A DNA stretch of 64,000 nucleotides from Elusimicrobiota bacterium (GCA_016788905.1 JAEURZ010000017.1:1-64000), one strand, 5' to 3'; positions 8,380-17,692 are shown, numbered from the stretch's first letter. Translations and numbers: made by a program. Notes: generated by a model not told the origin, from the sequence alone.

Positions 8380-8925
8380 ATGAGAATCCTCCCCGGTCTA
8401 AACCGGAATAATAACTATACCGCTTCCTGGTTCTGAGCGATCAGCCCTGAAATAAAAAATTCACGGGATCAAAGATTCAAGGTGTTCATTTCTTGGGCGC
8501 ATTTTTCAACAAAAAGAATGCCATGGGGACTATCATTCCATGGAATTATCGTCGCGCTTCAACGGGGATCATAGGACATTGTTGCGTGAAGGGAAATAGA
8601 ATCTCACCAGGGAAAAACGGCAATACTCCTTTTATGAAGAATGTTTAGGTGATCTCACTTTGGCAAGAGTCAGGTGTCATAAACGAGAGGGTTGTGAATT
8701 GCATAGTATTTATATGATATAAAAAATAAGATTGACTTATTTCGCAACTCTGATAGAATAACAGCGATTTCGTGGTGGCATTGCTTGTAACCCTTGCCTT
8801 TCATCGCCGTCTCGAATTCCAGCTCACACGAAATTCTTTCTCGTTTGATTCATCTCTGCGGTGATGAATCAGTATCCTTTGTGGGGCATAACCGTAAATA
8901 TTAATTGTCAAATGAGAGGATTAAC
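8380..8925. other. 546-bp intergenic region
   Basis: AT-rich and without a supportable gene on either strand. It separates the minus-strand protease from the plus-strand run that leads into the aryl-polyene locus, so it should hold divergent promoters. One good plus-strand promoter is listed separately. A GAGAGG ribosome site lies just upstream of ATG 8926. Confidence 0.5.
8732..8759 (+). promoter_or_regulatory. Sigma-70-type promoter candidate
   Basis: TTGACT (8732-8737) and TAGAAT (8754-8759) separated by 16 bp, in an AT-rich stretch about 165 bp before ATG 8926. It would drive the broken outer-membrane gene and perhaps the following genes. Confidence 0.5.
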
Positions 8926-9744
8926 ATGAAAAAGGTATTGTATTTCAATCGAAATTCAAAAGCATTTGTTTTGTGTGCCGCTTTATTTTTGACCCTCTTT
9001 TTTGTCTCTGCGGGTAGAACGGAGGAAATGCCTGTCGGAAAAAAAGTTAAATTTTACATGAAATCCGGGGCTCAACTTCAGGGTGTCATCAAATCATCTG
9101 ACCAAAATGCTGCTGTATTTATGAACGGGAAAGAAGAAAAGGTCATCTCTTATTCTGATGTTGAAAGGGTGGTGGTCTTGTCGGACCAACGCCCAGTCCC
9201 GGTAGCAACGGAGAAACCTGGTGATAGAAGTCGGCGTTCCATTCATCGAATCACACCTCTTTCCGTTTTTATTGGAGCGGGCGGTGAATCCGGTGGAGTC
9301 GAGATCTGTGCCTATGAATTTATTGGTCAGAATGGGTTGGGTGTAAGGGTTACGCCCTTGAGTGTCTACGGGTTTTCAAAAGAAATACAGACTACCCGTA
9401 TTTACTCCAGTTACTACGGATATTCCAGTTTTACCACCCAAGACACCGCTGAAGGATATTACTGGGCCCCCGTATAGTTCAGGGCCTATGGCCGGAACTT
9501 TTCGACTGGCGCTTGGCCGTACATCGGAGGAGCCTTGGCATATCATGGTTTTGACGATGTGTCTACCGGACAGTCCGCTGATGATGTTCAAACATCAGTT
9601 CGACCTGCCCTTGATTTTGGTCTGGATTTCGGAGGCCGAGTGGTTCGCGGGAACATTGGAGGAAAGGCCTTTTTCGGTCAGGGGGGAAATGATAAAACTC
9701 TTTTTCTATTCAGTTTGGGGTTAAGCATTGGTTGGAGAGGGTAG
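8926..9744 (+). pseudogene. Outer-membrane-type protein gene interrupted by an in-frame TAG
   Basis: ATG 8926 after GAGAGG starts a signal peptide. Residues about 35-90 read as an SH3-like segment (KKVKFYMKSGAQLQGVIKSS), followed by beta-strand pairs. A TAG at 9475-9477 ends the frame after YYWAPV. The same frame continues at once as FRAYGRNFSTGAWPYIGGAL and runs to 9744, ending FLFSLGLSIGWRG, a typical beta-barrel terminus. Read through, it would be a 272-codon protein. A single base change such as CAG to TAG would explain it. It may be dead, or make only the N-terminal 183 residues. The barrel assignment is from strand pattern only. Confidence 0.65.
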
Positions 9745-9783
9745 ATCTTTGATGACGCATTACACATGCAGGAAGGGGGCAAT

Positions 9784-10344
9784 ATGAGAAAGGTATTCGG
9801 TGGAGTTTTGAGTATTATTGTTTTTTTGAATGGCGGAGTTGGGTCGACTGTATTTGGGGCGGAGGGTGGTGGGGCTTCGACCCCTGTTGTTGAATATGAG
9901 AATTCCGTGCAAAAAATAGCACCAATGAAAGATACTCAAGGTGAAATTGTTTGGCGAGAACGTCTTGATAATGTCAAGGGCCAAAGAAATGCTCTTTGGT
10001 TCTTTGGAGTAGGAACAACTGTTGCGGGTGTTGTCGTTATGGCAAGTGGAATCAAAGATGTCAATGACGCTGAGGAAATCCCCGGTTGCTATAAAAGTGG
10101 TACAACGATTATTTGTAATAACTCTGAGAGCACGTCCCAAGCTCAAGATAAGTTAGACAAGGGGGAAACCAAGACGGCTATCGGAGGAGTTGCCACTCTT
10201 GCCGGTGCTGGTCTTATCGTTTGGGGCGTCTTCCGCGGGGCCAAAGCCCGACGCTTAACGAGAGAGGGAGTGAACAAAGGGTATTCCGTTGATGTCCGAC
10301 CAAATCGCGATGGAATGGCACTCGTTTTAAATCGGTCTTTTTAG
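9784..10344 (+). CDS. Exported/membrane protein of unknown function
   Basis: About 186 residues from ATG 9784, preceded by AGGAAGGGGG. It has an N-terminal signal sequence ending near FGA, then two hydrophobic segments (ALWFFGVGTTVAGVVVMASG, and TAIGGVATLAGAGLIVWGVF) separated by a Cys-containing loop. No family recognised. It ends 3 bp before the radical-SAM gene, so the two are probably coupled. Confidence 0.65.
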   Translation: MRKVFGGVLSIIVFLNGGVGSTVFGAEGGGASTPVVEYENSVQKIAPMKDTQGEIVWRERLDNVKGQRNALWFFGVGTTVAGVVVMASGIKDVNDAEEIPGCYKSGTTIICNNSESTSQAQDKLDKGETKTAIGGVATLAGAGLIVWGVFRGAKARRLTREGVNKGYSVDVRPNRDGMALVLNRSF

Positions 10345-10347
10345 CAA

Positions 10348-11679
10348 TTGAAGGTTGCTTTCGTTTCCGCTAACAGGGAACATTTGCCCGACCCGGTCGT
10401 TCCTCTGGGGGTGCTTTCTATTATATCCGCAACCCCAGATTCTCATGAAAAGATATTTGTAGATCTGTGTTTTGTCGAAGATCCCGTCACTGAAATTCGG
10501 GAGAAACTATCCGGGTTTTCTCCCGATGTCGTGGCGGTGGGAATACGGAACCTCCAAAGCAACGAATATTCGGCGGAGGGGGTAAATAGTAACCAACGAT
10601 ATTATGAAAGCATTTTTAATGCAATAAAGAATTGCACCACCTGCCCCCTCGTTGTTGGAGGGGGTGGGTTCAGTGTGGCGCCGGAAAGGTTAATGCAGTT
10701 GTTGAAACCTGATTTCGGAATTTTGGGTGAAGGGGAAATCTCTTTTCCCACTTTGCTTAATTCCTTGGAACGCGGAGATCGACCCGAGAAAGATGTTCCG
10801 GGACTCTGGCATTTCACGGAACAGGGGCTGGAGTGTACGCATCCTTCGTCGGTCCCGGTAGATATCAACTCTGTCCCTTATCCCCAGCGCAACCAAATAG
10901 ATCAGCGCTATTTCGCGAGCGGAATTGATTCGATTCAAACGAAGCGGGGATGTTCTCTTTCCTGCGATTATTGCACCTACCCATTAATTGAAGGTCGTTC
11001 TTATCGGTTAAAAGATCCTTCGACTGTGGTCAGTGAAATGATTTCTAGCCGAGAATCAAACCCATGGGTCAAACATTTTTTTATTGTGGACTCCGTCTTT
11101 AACATTCCAGCAAGTCATGCCAAAGAAATTTGTCGGGAAATGATTCGGCGAAGCCTAAAAACGCCTTGGACATGTTATGCCAACCCGTTGACCTTCGACG
11201 AGGAATTGGCTGATCTCATGGTGGCTGCGGGATGCGCTGGGATGGAAGTGGGATCCGATTCCGGATCCAATGTTATCCTGAAAAGATTACGAAAAGGATT
11301 CACAACCAGCCGTATTGAGAGTATGCAGGCGCTGAGCGAAAAGCGCGGTTTAAAAGATTGCCACACATTTATTCTAGGCACTCCAGGTGAAACACTCGAA
11401 GACGTTCGAGAAACACTCCGGTTTGTCGATCGGTTGGATCCCTATGCGGCGGTTTTCATGATTTGGAGTGATGACGGGGCTTTAGTTGCTTCCAATAAGA
11501 TCAAAGATAAAGTCTTTTTACGCCAAGAAATTTTGAAGGAACTTCGAAATTCCGCAGAAAACCATCCAACCTGGGTGGTCCCGGAATTGGGAATTCATTT
11601 TGACCCTGTCCTCTTTACACGTTTAAGAAAAAGGGGTATTTCAGGCCCCCTCTGGCAATACATTCGTTTTTCGAAATAA
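10348..11679 (+). CDS. B12-binding-domain radical SAM protein
   Basis: A 443-residue protein with an N-terminal Rossmann-like cobalamin-binding domain (about 1-160, including PDVVAVGIRNLQSNE and VVGGGGFS) and a radical SAM core. The 4Fe-4S motif C-x3-C-x2-C is Cys202, Cys206 and Cys209 in RGCSLSCDYCTY. Class members often methylate unactivated carbons or remodel rings; the substrate is not predictable. The likely start is TTG 10348, giving MKVAFVSANREH, only 3 bp after the previous stop. It lies about 1.3 kb before the aryl-polyene run, which lacks an obvious SAM methyltransferase, so a tailoring role is possible but unproven. Confidence 0.85.
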   Translation: MKVAFVSANREHLPDPVVPLGVLSIISATPDSHEKIFVDLCFVEDPVTEIREKLSGFSPDVVAVGIRNLQSNEYSAEGVNSNQRYYESIFNAIKNCTTCPLVVGGGGFSVAPERLMQLLKPDFGILGEGEISFPTLLNSLERGDRPEKDVPGLWHFTEQGLECTHPSSVPVDINSVPYPQRNQIDQRYFASGIDSIQTKRGCSLSCDYCTYPLIEGRSYRLKDPSTVVSEMISSRESNPWVKHFFIVDSVFNIPASHAKEICREMIRRSLKTPWTCYANPLTFDEELADLMVAAGCAGMEVGSDSGSNVILKRLRKGFTTSRIESMQALSEKRGLKDCHTFILGTPGETLEDVRETLRFVDRLDPYAAVFMIWSDDGALVASNKIKDKVFLRQEILKELRNSAENHPTWVVPELGIHFDPVLFTRLRKRGISGPLWQYIRFSK

Positions 11680-11767
11680 ATTTGGGTGAAATATTTACGA
11701 ATTTTTATATGATAGGAATCGCTTTTAAATGGAATCATTGTTTAAATATACTCTGGAGGAAATTTCA

Positions 11768-12172
11768 ATGCAAAAGATAACTTTTCCTGTTTTACTCATG
11801 GTGGGATTATTTTTGATGGGGTGCGCCTATCAACATCGTCCACTGTTGACCCCTGAAATTGAAATCAGTAATGCTACGTCCATGGATCATGTTAAAACTA
11901 CGGTGAAGACTGTTTTGCGAAAAATCGGTTGGACTATTGAAAGTGAAACACCAGGAATTACAATCGCTTCTCTTCGAAAAACATCACTGTATGCCAAAAT
12001 CGAAGTGGATTACAGCGGTTCTCAAATTAAAATTAAGCACTTGGAAAGCGAAAACCTTAATTACTCGAACAGAAAAAAAGGGGGAGAAACGATTCATTCC
12101 CGCTATTTGACCTGGGTAAGAAATATTGAAAAAAATCTCAATAGAGCGCTTAACCCTTTGCCAATACAATAA
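11768..12172 (+). CDS. Small lipoprotein
   Basis: A 134-residue protein from ATG 11768, preceded by GGAGGAAA. The lipobox is LMGC with Cys19. The mature domain has an alpha-beta alternation (HVKTTVKTVLRKIGWTIESE) typical of small periplasmic or outer-membrane-facing lipoproteins. No named family. An upstream ATG at 11729 would add 13 residues before the signal peptide and lacks a ribosome site. Confidence 0.7.
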   Translation: MQKITFPVLLMVGLFLMGCAYQHRPLLTPEIEISNATSMDHVKTTVKTVLRKIGWTIESETPGITIASLRKTSLYAKIEVDYSGSQIKIKHLESENLNYSNRKKGGETIHSRYLTWVRNIEKNLNRALNPLPIQ

Positions 12173-12229
12173 ATTGGTCAAATAGAAAGAACATTTAAAA
12201 TAGATTTATTTTCGTTGAAAGGATAACGT

Positions 12230-12871
12230 ATGGGATCTCGTTTGGGGTATTTATTAAGTGTTACTGGATTGGCTTTTTTTCTTGGAGGATGTGCTGTTGG
12301 ACGTGGAACATTACATGTTCAGGTTTCACTCCCTGAAAATCCAGCTAAGGGGATTTCTGTTCGCATTGCCGACGTTACAGATAGTCGGGTCTTTGAACAT
12401 CGTCCGAAAAGGGCCTCAACTCCTTCCCTGATGAATGCATCTGATTATTCCAACGATGAAATTAAATCCCGAGCCATTGCCCGAAAGCGTGGAGGATATG
12501 GACAAGCGCTTGGAGACATCCTCCTGCCTGAAGGGGCAACGGTTCGAGCACTGGTTAAAGACATTATGACCCGGGCGCTTAGAGAGTCAGGCTATTCTGT
12601 CCTAAAAACTGGCGATCCCGGGGCTTCGGCGGCAATCCCCATTACTGTAGACATCAAAGAGTTTTGGGGTTGGTTTACCCCAGGGTTTGCTGTTGTCAGT
12701 GTTGAATTTAAATCCGATCTTAAAGTGACGGGCAATATTCCTGAATTTTCTGAAGGGAAGAATATTCACGGGAATGGTGTCGTAAAAGGGATGTCTGCAA
12801 CGACACGGACTTGGAATGCGGCCATGAACAAGCACATTGAAGATATCGTTCAAAAGGTTCGGCAGAAATAA
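12230..12871 (+). CDS. Lipoprotein, YajG-like
   Basis: A 213-residue lipoprotein preceded by GAAAGGA, with lipobox LGGC and Cys21. The pattern of a surface region with VRIADVTDSR, then RALVKDIMTRALRESGYSVL, then a beta-rich end resembles YajG-type outer-membrane lipoproteins. It sits immediately upstream of the acyltransferase that opens the aryl-polyene run; clusters of that type often include a lipoprotein near the exporter. Function inferred from position only. Confidence 0.65.
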   Translation: MGSRLGYLLSVTGLAFFLGGCAVGRGTLHVQVSLPENPAKGISVRIADVTDSRVFEHRPKRASTPSLMNASDYSNDEIKSRAIARKRGGYGQALGDILLPEGATVRALVKDIMTRALRESGYSVLKTGDPGASAAIPITVDIKEFWGWFTPGFAVVSVEFKSDLKVTGNIPEFSEGKNIHGNGVVKGMSATTRTWNAAMNKHIEDIVQKVRQK

Positions 12872-12948
12872 TCTCATCCATTTTACGGGGATGGCGGGTC
12901 CTGGTTCAGGTCCTGTCTTTTATCGTTTTTGGGATTGGATCTTTAGGA

Positions 12949-13665
12949 TTGGGGAGTGTCGTTTTTCCTCTCTTGTGGTTATTCCCAGCCTCATCAGGGG
13001 ATTGCCAAGCCGATAGGGTTCAAAGGATTATTCATTATGCCTTTCGTTTTTTTCTGGGGTTGATTTCTGCCCTGGGGGGCATGCGTTTTGTGTTCTACAA
13101 TCATGGGGCTCTTGATCAAACCAAGGGTTGTTTGTTGGTGGCGAATCACCCCACTTTGTTGGATGTCGTCCTGTTGATATCACGGCTTCCTCAGGCGGAT
13201 TGCATCATTAAGAAGGAATTGATGTTTAATCCGTTTTTAAAAGCAGTGGTGCGGTGGGCGGGTTATATTCCAAACGATGGGGGGACTTCCGTTGTTCAGG
13301 AAGCAATTGATAAAGTCCGGCGGGGTCGAAAAGTTATTATTTTCCCGGAGGGAACACGCTCCACCCGGAGGGGTCTTAATTCTTTCACGGCTGGTTTTGC
13401 CCATATTGCTGTTCGAGCACATTGCCTCATCGTTCCGTTATTCATCCATTGCTTTCCATCTGCGTTGACCAAGGAAGATGGATGGTTTACCGTCCCGCGG
13501 CAGCGACCGGTTCTTGGGATTACAGTCGGAACAGTTGTGGATCCTGCTGTTTTATATAAAACGTCCGACCCGGTCCCGGTTGCTGTTCGGAAAACGACTG
13601 CAGCGGTGGAAAAATATTTTCAGGAGAAAGTAGATTATGAAACCCGAAATAGCTTTGGAATCTGA
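12949..13665 (+). CDS. PlsC-type 1-acylglycerol-phosphate acyltransferase family
   Basis: Membrane acyltransferase with the HX4D motif NHPTLLDV and the FPEGTRS motif, the two catalytic/binding signatures of the LPLAT family. The first listed start, TTG 12949, falls inside a membrane segment. The same frame is open upstream to 12841 and reads as a natural N-terminus (ILRGWRVLVQVLSFIVFGIG) but contains no ATG, GTG or TTG there. The true start is therefore probably non-standard: ATA 12868, ATT 12880 or CTG 12901. It overlaps the following ACP gene by 29 bp. In aryl-polyene loci such enzymes attach the product to a lipid or fatty acyl moiety. Confidence 0.85.
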   Translation: MGSVVFPLLWLFPASSGDCQADRVQRIIHYAFRFFLGLISALGGMRFVFYNHGALDQTKGCLLVANHPTLLDVVLLISRLPQADCIIKKELMFNPFLKAVVRWAGYIPNDGGTSVVQEAIDKVRRGRKVIIFPEGTRSTRRGLNSFTAGFAHIAVRAHCLIVPLFIHCFPSALTKEDGWFTVPRQRPVLGITVGTVVDPAVLYKTSDPVPVAVRKTTAAVEKYFQEKVDYETRNSFGI

Positions 13666-13924
13666 ACTTAAACAGCTCATCGTGAAAACGTTGAACTTAG
13701 AGGATGTTAAGCCGGAAAGCATCGAAAGTGACCAACCACTCTTTGTTGAAGGTTTGGGATTAGACTCCATTGATGCTTTGGAACTATCGGTAGCGATCGG
13801 TAAAAAATTTGGGGTAAAAATTGAAGGAAAATCCATGGACTACCGGAAACATTTTTCTTCAGTAAACACTTTAGCAAAATTTATTGTTTCTCAAGATTCC
13901 GAAAAATATCGGAGTCTTCCATGA
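13637..13924 (+). CDS. Acyl carrier protein 1
   Basis: A 95-residue acyl carrier protein. The phosphopantetheine attachment Ser is in EGLGLDSIDALEL. It overlaps the acyltransferase upstream and its stop overlaps the start of the second ACP (ATGA). In aryl-polyene loci paired ACPs divide starter loading and chain elongation; which does which cannot be told here. Confidence 0.92.
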   Translation: MKPEIALESELKQLIVKTLNLEDVKPESIESDQPLFVEGLGLDSIDALELSVAIGKKFGVKIEGKSMDYRKHFSSVNTLAKFIVSQDSEKYRSLP

Positions 13925-14175
13925 CAATAAATGAAGATGTGGGGGATAAAATCCGCCAGGTTTTTGTTACCGAGTTCGGCATCAAACCGGACGTTCTCAA
14001 ACCCGAATCGCGCCTTTACGCCGATTTAGGATTGGACAGCATTGACGCAATCGATTTGGTTGTTCGTCTCGAAATGGAAACCGGTTTGAAGCTCAATATT
14101 ATGGAATTAAAATCTATTCGAACGTTACAAGACGTGATTGATATCGTTACTCGACGTCTCAGGGATAAAAAGTAG
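13921..14175 (+). CDS. Acyl carrier protein 2
   Basis: An 84-residue acyl carrier protein with the attachment Ser in DLGLDSIDAIDLVV. It starts by a 4-base overlap with ACP 1. The core motif is nearly the same as in ACP 1 but the rest differs, as in paired aryl-polyene ACPs. Confidence 0.92.
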   Translation: MTINEDVGDKIRQVFVTEFGIKPDVLKPESRLYADLGLDSIDAIDLVVRLEMETGLKLNIMELKSIRTLQDVIDIVTRRLRDKK

Positions 14176-14195
14176 TCTTTGTTTGTTGATTTGAT

Positions 14196-15965
14196 ATGGG
14201 TCGCCCAGGTGCAACCAGTAATTTTCTTCCGTTAGATCAACTATTGTCTTTGGGTAGACCAGACGACTTTGTTGTCGCTTTAGATGGCTCGACCTCGCTT
14301 CAATGGAAAGGAATTTCGGGTCACATCTCTGGCCTGGCTCTAGAACTTCAAAACCAGGAGTCTGGACGCTGGCTTGTGAGTTGTGAATCCCCATTGTCTT
14401 TTCTCATTAGCCTCTTGGCCCTCTGGTCAACCGATCGAGTCGCCGTTCTTCCTCCGAGTCACCAACCACGCGTTTTAAGTGAAACCGCGTCTGACGTAAA
14501 TGGGATGTTGACGGACCGATCTTTGCCCCCGTTTTCATTGCCAACTTTTTCTCCTCTTCAGTTTACGAAAACAGGGTTTTCATGGAAAACGTTGAATTCC
14601 AGTGACCCGCTGTTGGAAATATTTACGTCAGGATCGACAGGGAAACCTATCGCTGTTTCGAAAACATTGCACCAATTGGGTAAAGAGATTGATGTTTTGG
14701 AAAGTGTCTTTGGGAGCCAGCTGGGTCGGAGTGTTATCTTTTCAACCGTATCTCATCAACACATTTATGGGCTCCTTTTTCGGGTCCTTTGGCCGATCTG
14801 TTCCGGAAGAATCTTTGACACCCAGACGCATCTGTTCTGGAAAGACTTAATGAGCATTATTTCTCGCCATCCCGCTTCGGCCCTCATTACGTCTCCATCC
14901 CATTTAGAACGGATTGAAACCTGGGTGGGCCAAGATCCATCAGTTAAAAACGTGACAACTGTCTTTTCTTCTGGTGGTCCTTTATCTGAACCTCACGCCA
15001 TTCGAACCCAATCGATTTTGGGTCAATTGCCCATTGAAGTGTTTGGGTCAACAGAAACGGGGGGCGTCGGGTGGAGGCAACAGTCACAAGGGATTGATCC
15101 TCAACTTTGGAATCCATTCCCCCAAGTCGTCGTTTCTCATCAGGACACAAAAGGAGACCTTTTGAACGTGCGCTCTCCTTTTGTAGGGAATAGCGATCTT
15201 GGGATAACCTTAGGAGACCGCGGAGTCGTTTTTGCGGATGGTAAATTTCGGGTTGACGGGCGGGCCGATCGAATCGTTAAAATCGCTGAAAAACGTGTGT
15301 CCCTTGACGACATTGAAAATCGATTTTCATTGCATCCCTATGTCAAGGATATAAAATCTTTTGTTCTTAAACCACAGCAGGAAAGAAACAGGTGTTTATT
15401 GTCCGCGGTCATTATCTTAACAGATGAAGGTAGAACCCATTTGTTCTCGCACGGGAAGTTCCGTCTCATCCAGGTTTTTAAGAAATATATGCTCGATCAT
15501 TTTGAAGGGACAGTGATTCCTCGTCTTTTTCGATTCGTGGAAAAGTTTCCTCAGAATTTTCAAGGGAAAGTTACACTAGATGAACTAAGCCAGTTGTTCC
15601 TCCCCATTTTCGATAAAAATGTAACGGCGCCAATTCTCATTCAAAAAGAATTTAATTCGAGAGGCCTCCTTTTGAAAGCTTCCGTTCCTCCTAACTTAGG
15701 TTATTTCGATGGACATTTTCCGGGATACCCCATTGTTCCTGGTATTGTTCAAATCCAATGGGCCATCGATTTAATTAAATCCTGGAATGATAAAAACATT
15801 AATCTGGGCCGACTTGAACAAGTTAAATTCAAAACACCCATGAGACCCGGGCAGTATTTTTCACTTCAAGTGACCCTTTGTTCAACACCCGATACGGATG
15901 CGATGGATTTCTTGTTCACTCACGAGGAAACTGTATTTAGTTCGGGACGATTTATCCTGTCATGA
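14196..15965 (+). CDS. Fused acyl/aryl-AMP ligase and FabA/FabZ-like dehydratase
   Basis: A 589-residue two-domain enzyme. Residues about 1-460 are an adenylate-forming ligase: the P-loop-like core is LEIFTSGSTGKPIAVSKT near residue 145, then VFGSTETGG near 280, then RADRIVKIAEKRVSLDDIE near 360. About residues 485-589 are a hot-dog dehydratase with GYFDGHFPGYPIVPG, whose His is the expected catalytic residue. In related loci these are separate genes: one activates the aryl acid starter onto an ACP, the other dehydrates the growing chain. Here they are one polypeptide. It starts 20 bp after ACP 2, and its stop overlaps the glycosyltransferase start. Confidence 0.9.
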   Translation: MGRPGATSNFLPLDQLLSLGRPDDFVVALDGSTSLQWKGISGHISGLALELQNQESGRWLVSCESPLSFLISLLALWSTDRVAVLPPSHQPRVLSETASDVNGMLTDRSLPPFSLPTFSPLQFTKTGFSWKTLNSSDPLLEIFTSGSTGKPIAVSKTLHQLGKEIDVLESVFGSQLGRSVIFSTVSHQHIYGLLFRVLWPICSGRIFDTQTHLFWKDLMSIISRHPASALITSPSHLERIETWVGQDPSVKNVTTVFSSGGPLSEPHAIRTQSILGQLPIEVFGSTETGGVGWRQQSQGIDPQLWNPFPQVVVSHQDTKGDLLNVRSPFVGNSDLGITLGDRGVVFADGKFRVDGRADRIVKIAEKRVSLDDIENRFSLHPYVKDIKSFVLKPQQERNRCLLSAVIILTDEGRTHLFSHGKFRLIQVFKKYMLDHFEGTVIPRLFRFVEKFPQNFQGKVTLDELSQLFLPIFDKNVTAPILIQKEFNSRGLLLKASVPPNLGYFDGHFPGYPIVPGIVQIQWAIDLIKSWNDKNINLGRLEQVKFKTPMRPGQYFSLQVTLCSTPDTDAMDFLFTHEETVFSSGRFILS

Positions 15966-16714
15966 ACGTTCATAAGAGCGTATCAGAAGTCGTTCGATTC
16001 TGCGTCGTGATTCCTGTTTTTCGACACGCTGAGCCTCTTCGGAAAATCTTAGTCTCCCTGGATTTATTTGAACTTCCTGTTTTATTGGTTGATGATGGAA
16101 ACGATCCCCCCTTGTTGGATACACTTTCCAATGACATTTCCAATCGCCCCTGGGTTCGGATTGAAAGGATTTCAACAAATTCCGGGAAAGGGGCGGCCTC
16201 GATGGTCGGTTTACGGTGGGCATTCCGTCAAGGATTTTCTAACGCAATCTTTTTGGATGCCGATGGGCAACACGATGTGGGGGAGATTCCACGGCTTATG
16301 GAAATAGCGCTTTCTCACCCCAACGCGCTTATCCTAGGCGTTCCCGTATTTGGGACTGATGCCCCCCGTAGCCGGCGTTGGGGCCGGCTCTTGACAACCA
16401 GCTGGACTTGGATCGAAACGTTATCCTTCGATATTGGCGATGCGCTTTTTGGATTTCGATGTTATCCGGTTCCGCCTGCTCATCAATTGATAGAATCCGT
16501 CAACTTGAACTTTCGCATGGGTTTTGATCCGGAGATTGTTGTCCGGCTTCACTGGGCTGGTGTTCGCGTTGTCAATTTCAAAACGAAGGTCCAATATCCA
16601 GAAAAAGGCATTTCTAATTTTCGTCTTGTAAGAGACAACATGGCCCTTTGTAAACTCCATACCAAGCTATTCTTTGGCATGATCATAAGGTGGGTTACAG
16701 GAAAAATCAGATGA
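15962..16714 (+). CDS. Family 2 glycosyltransferase
   Basis: A 250-residue GT-A glycosyltransferase (dolichol-phosphate mannosyltransferase-like) with CVVIPVFRHAE, VLLVDDGNDPP and the metal-binding DADGQHD motif. There is no long membrane tail; only a hydrophobic C-terminal patch (LFFGMIIRWV). It overlaps the ligase gene by 4 bp. In aryl-polyene loci a glycosyltransferase decorates the polyene or its lipid anchor. Confidence 0.9.
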   Translation: MNVHKSVSEVVRFCVVIPVFRHAEPLRKILVSLDLFELPVLLVDDGNDPPLLDTLSNDISNRPWVRIERISTNSGKGAASMVGLRWAFRQGFSNAIFLDADGQHDVGEIPRLMEIALSHPNALILGVPVFGTDAPRSRRWGRLLTTSWTWIETLSFDIGDALFGFRCYPVPPAHQLIESVNLNFRMGFDPEIVVRLHWAGVRVVNFKTKVQYPEKGISNFRLVRDNMALCKLHTKLFFGMIIRWVTGKIR

Positions 16715-16738
16715 GAAGACCGTTAGCGGAATCTTCAA

Positions 16739-17692
16739 ATGAATAAAACAACAACAACCCCCGCCTGGCGGGAAAACCGCGAACGTGGCGCTCTGATTGG
16801 AATCCTGGTGACCGCATGGGCTTATCGGTTATTGGGTCGGACAGTCGCGGAATCCATCCTTTGGTTTGTGGTGACGTACTTCTTTCTCACCAGCAAATCA
16901 AGCCGACAGGCCTCATTTCAATTTCTTAGACAAATGAGAGAATTTCAGAATTTGAATAGGGCGCCTAAATGGACGGATGTTCACCGTCATTTTATTGATT
17001 TTGCAAAGACCTCTTTGGATCGAATGGATGTTTGGACAGGAAATACGTCCCGGTATGGTTATACCTTCCAGGGCAAAGAACATTTAGAGCAACTTGTATC
17101 CTCTTCTCAGGGAGCTCTTCTTTTTGGTGCCCATTTTGGCAACAGCGACGTTCTGCGCGCCCTGCCTATTCCCCCGGAAACAAAAGTCCATTTTCTCACT
17201 GATCAACGTGGGTCCAAAAATTTCTTTTCTGTACTCAAACGATTCTGCCCCCGCATGTTGGACGGAGTTCATGAGTATGACCCACAACGGCCGGAAATGG
17301 TTTTGTCTTTAAAAGAAGCCATTGAGCGAGGGGAATTTGTTGGATTAATGGCGGACAGGATTGTGTCTGATCAAAGTCGTCGTTCCCCCAGGATCCTTCG
17401 GATTCCCTTTTTGGGGAAATCGGCAATTTTTCCTGAAGCCCCATTCCTTTTTTCAGTTTTATTAGGTTGTCCTATCCTTTTTATTGCCGGCTTACGGCAA
17501 ACACGGTGGAAATATGAATTGGTTGTCGACCCCATAGGGCATCCTGTGGGATGGGGAGACGCACCCCGGAAAGAAAGAGACGAGGTCATTTATCAATTGG
17601 CGTCTTCCTACGCCAAGAAACTTGAAAAATACTGTGTTCGTTATCCATCGCAATGGTTTAACTTTTTTGACTTTTGGAGAACATCCTCATGA
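16739..17692 (+). CDS. LpxL-like lysophospholipid/lipid A-type acyltransferase
   Basis: A 317-residue member of the LpxL/HtrB acyltransferase family. The HX4D motif is GAHFGNSDVLRA, followed by GLMADRIVSDQ in the position of the substrate-binding motif, with one N-terminal membrane segment. It is probably not the housekeeping lauroyl transferase, because it is embedded in the polyene operon; a role in transferring the aryl-polyene or a fatty acyl group to a glycolipid is likely. Its stop overlaps the ammonia-lyase ATG. Confidence 0.88.
   Translation: MNKTTTTPAWRENRERGALIGILVTAWAYRLLGRTVAESILWFVVTYFFLTSKSSRQASFQFLRQMREFQNLNRAPKWTDVHRHFIDFAKTSLDRMDVWTGNTSRYGYTFQGKEHLEQLVSSSQGALLFGAHFGNSDVLRALPIPPETKVHFLTDQRGSKNFFSVLKRFCPRMLDGVHEYDPQRPEMVLSLKEAIERGEFVGLMADRIVSDQSRRSPRILRIPFLGKSAIFPEAPFLFSVLLGCPILFIAGLRQTRWKYELVVDPIGHPVGWGDAPRKERDEVIYQLASSYAKKLEKYCVRYPSQWFNFFDFWRTSS

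Noticed and set aside
3676-9744. Reassignment of TAG as a sense codon in this organism
   Set aside because: TAG also ends intact genes here, such as the transposase, ACP 2 and the hypothetical protein at 6274, so global recoding does not fit.
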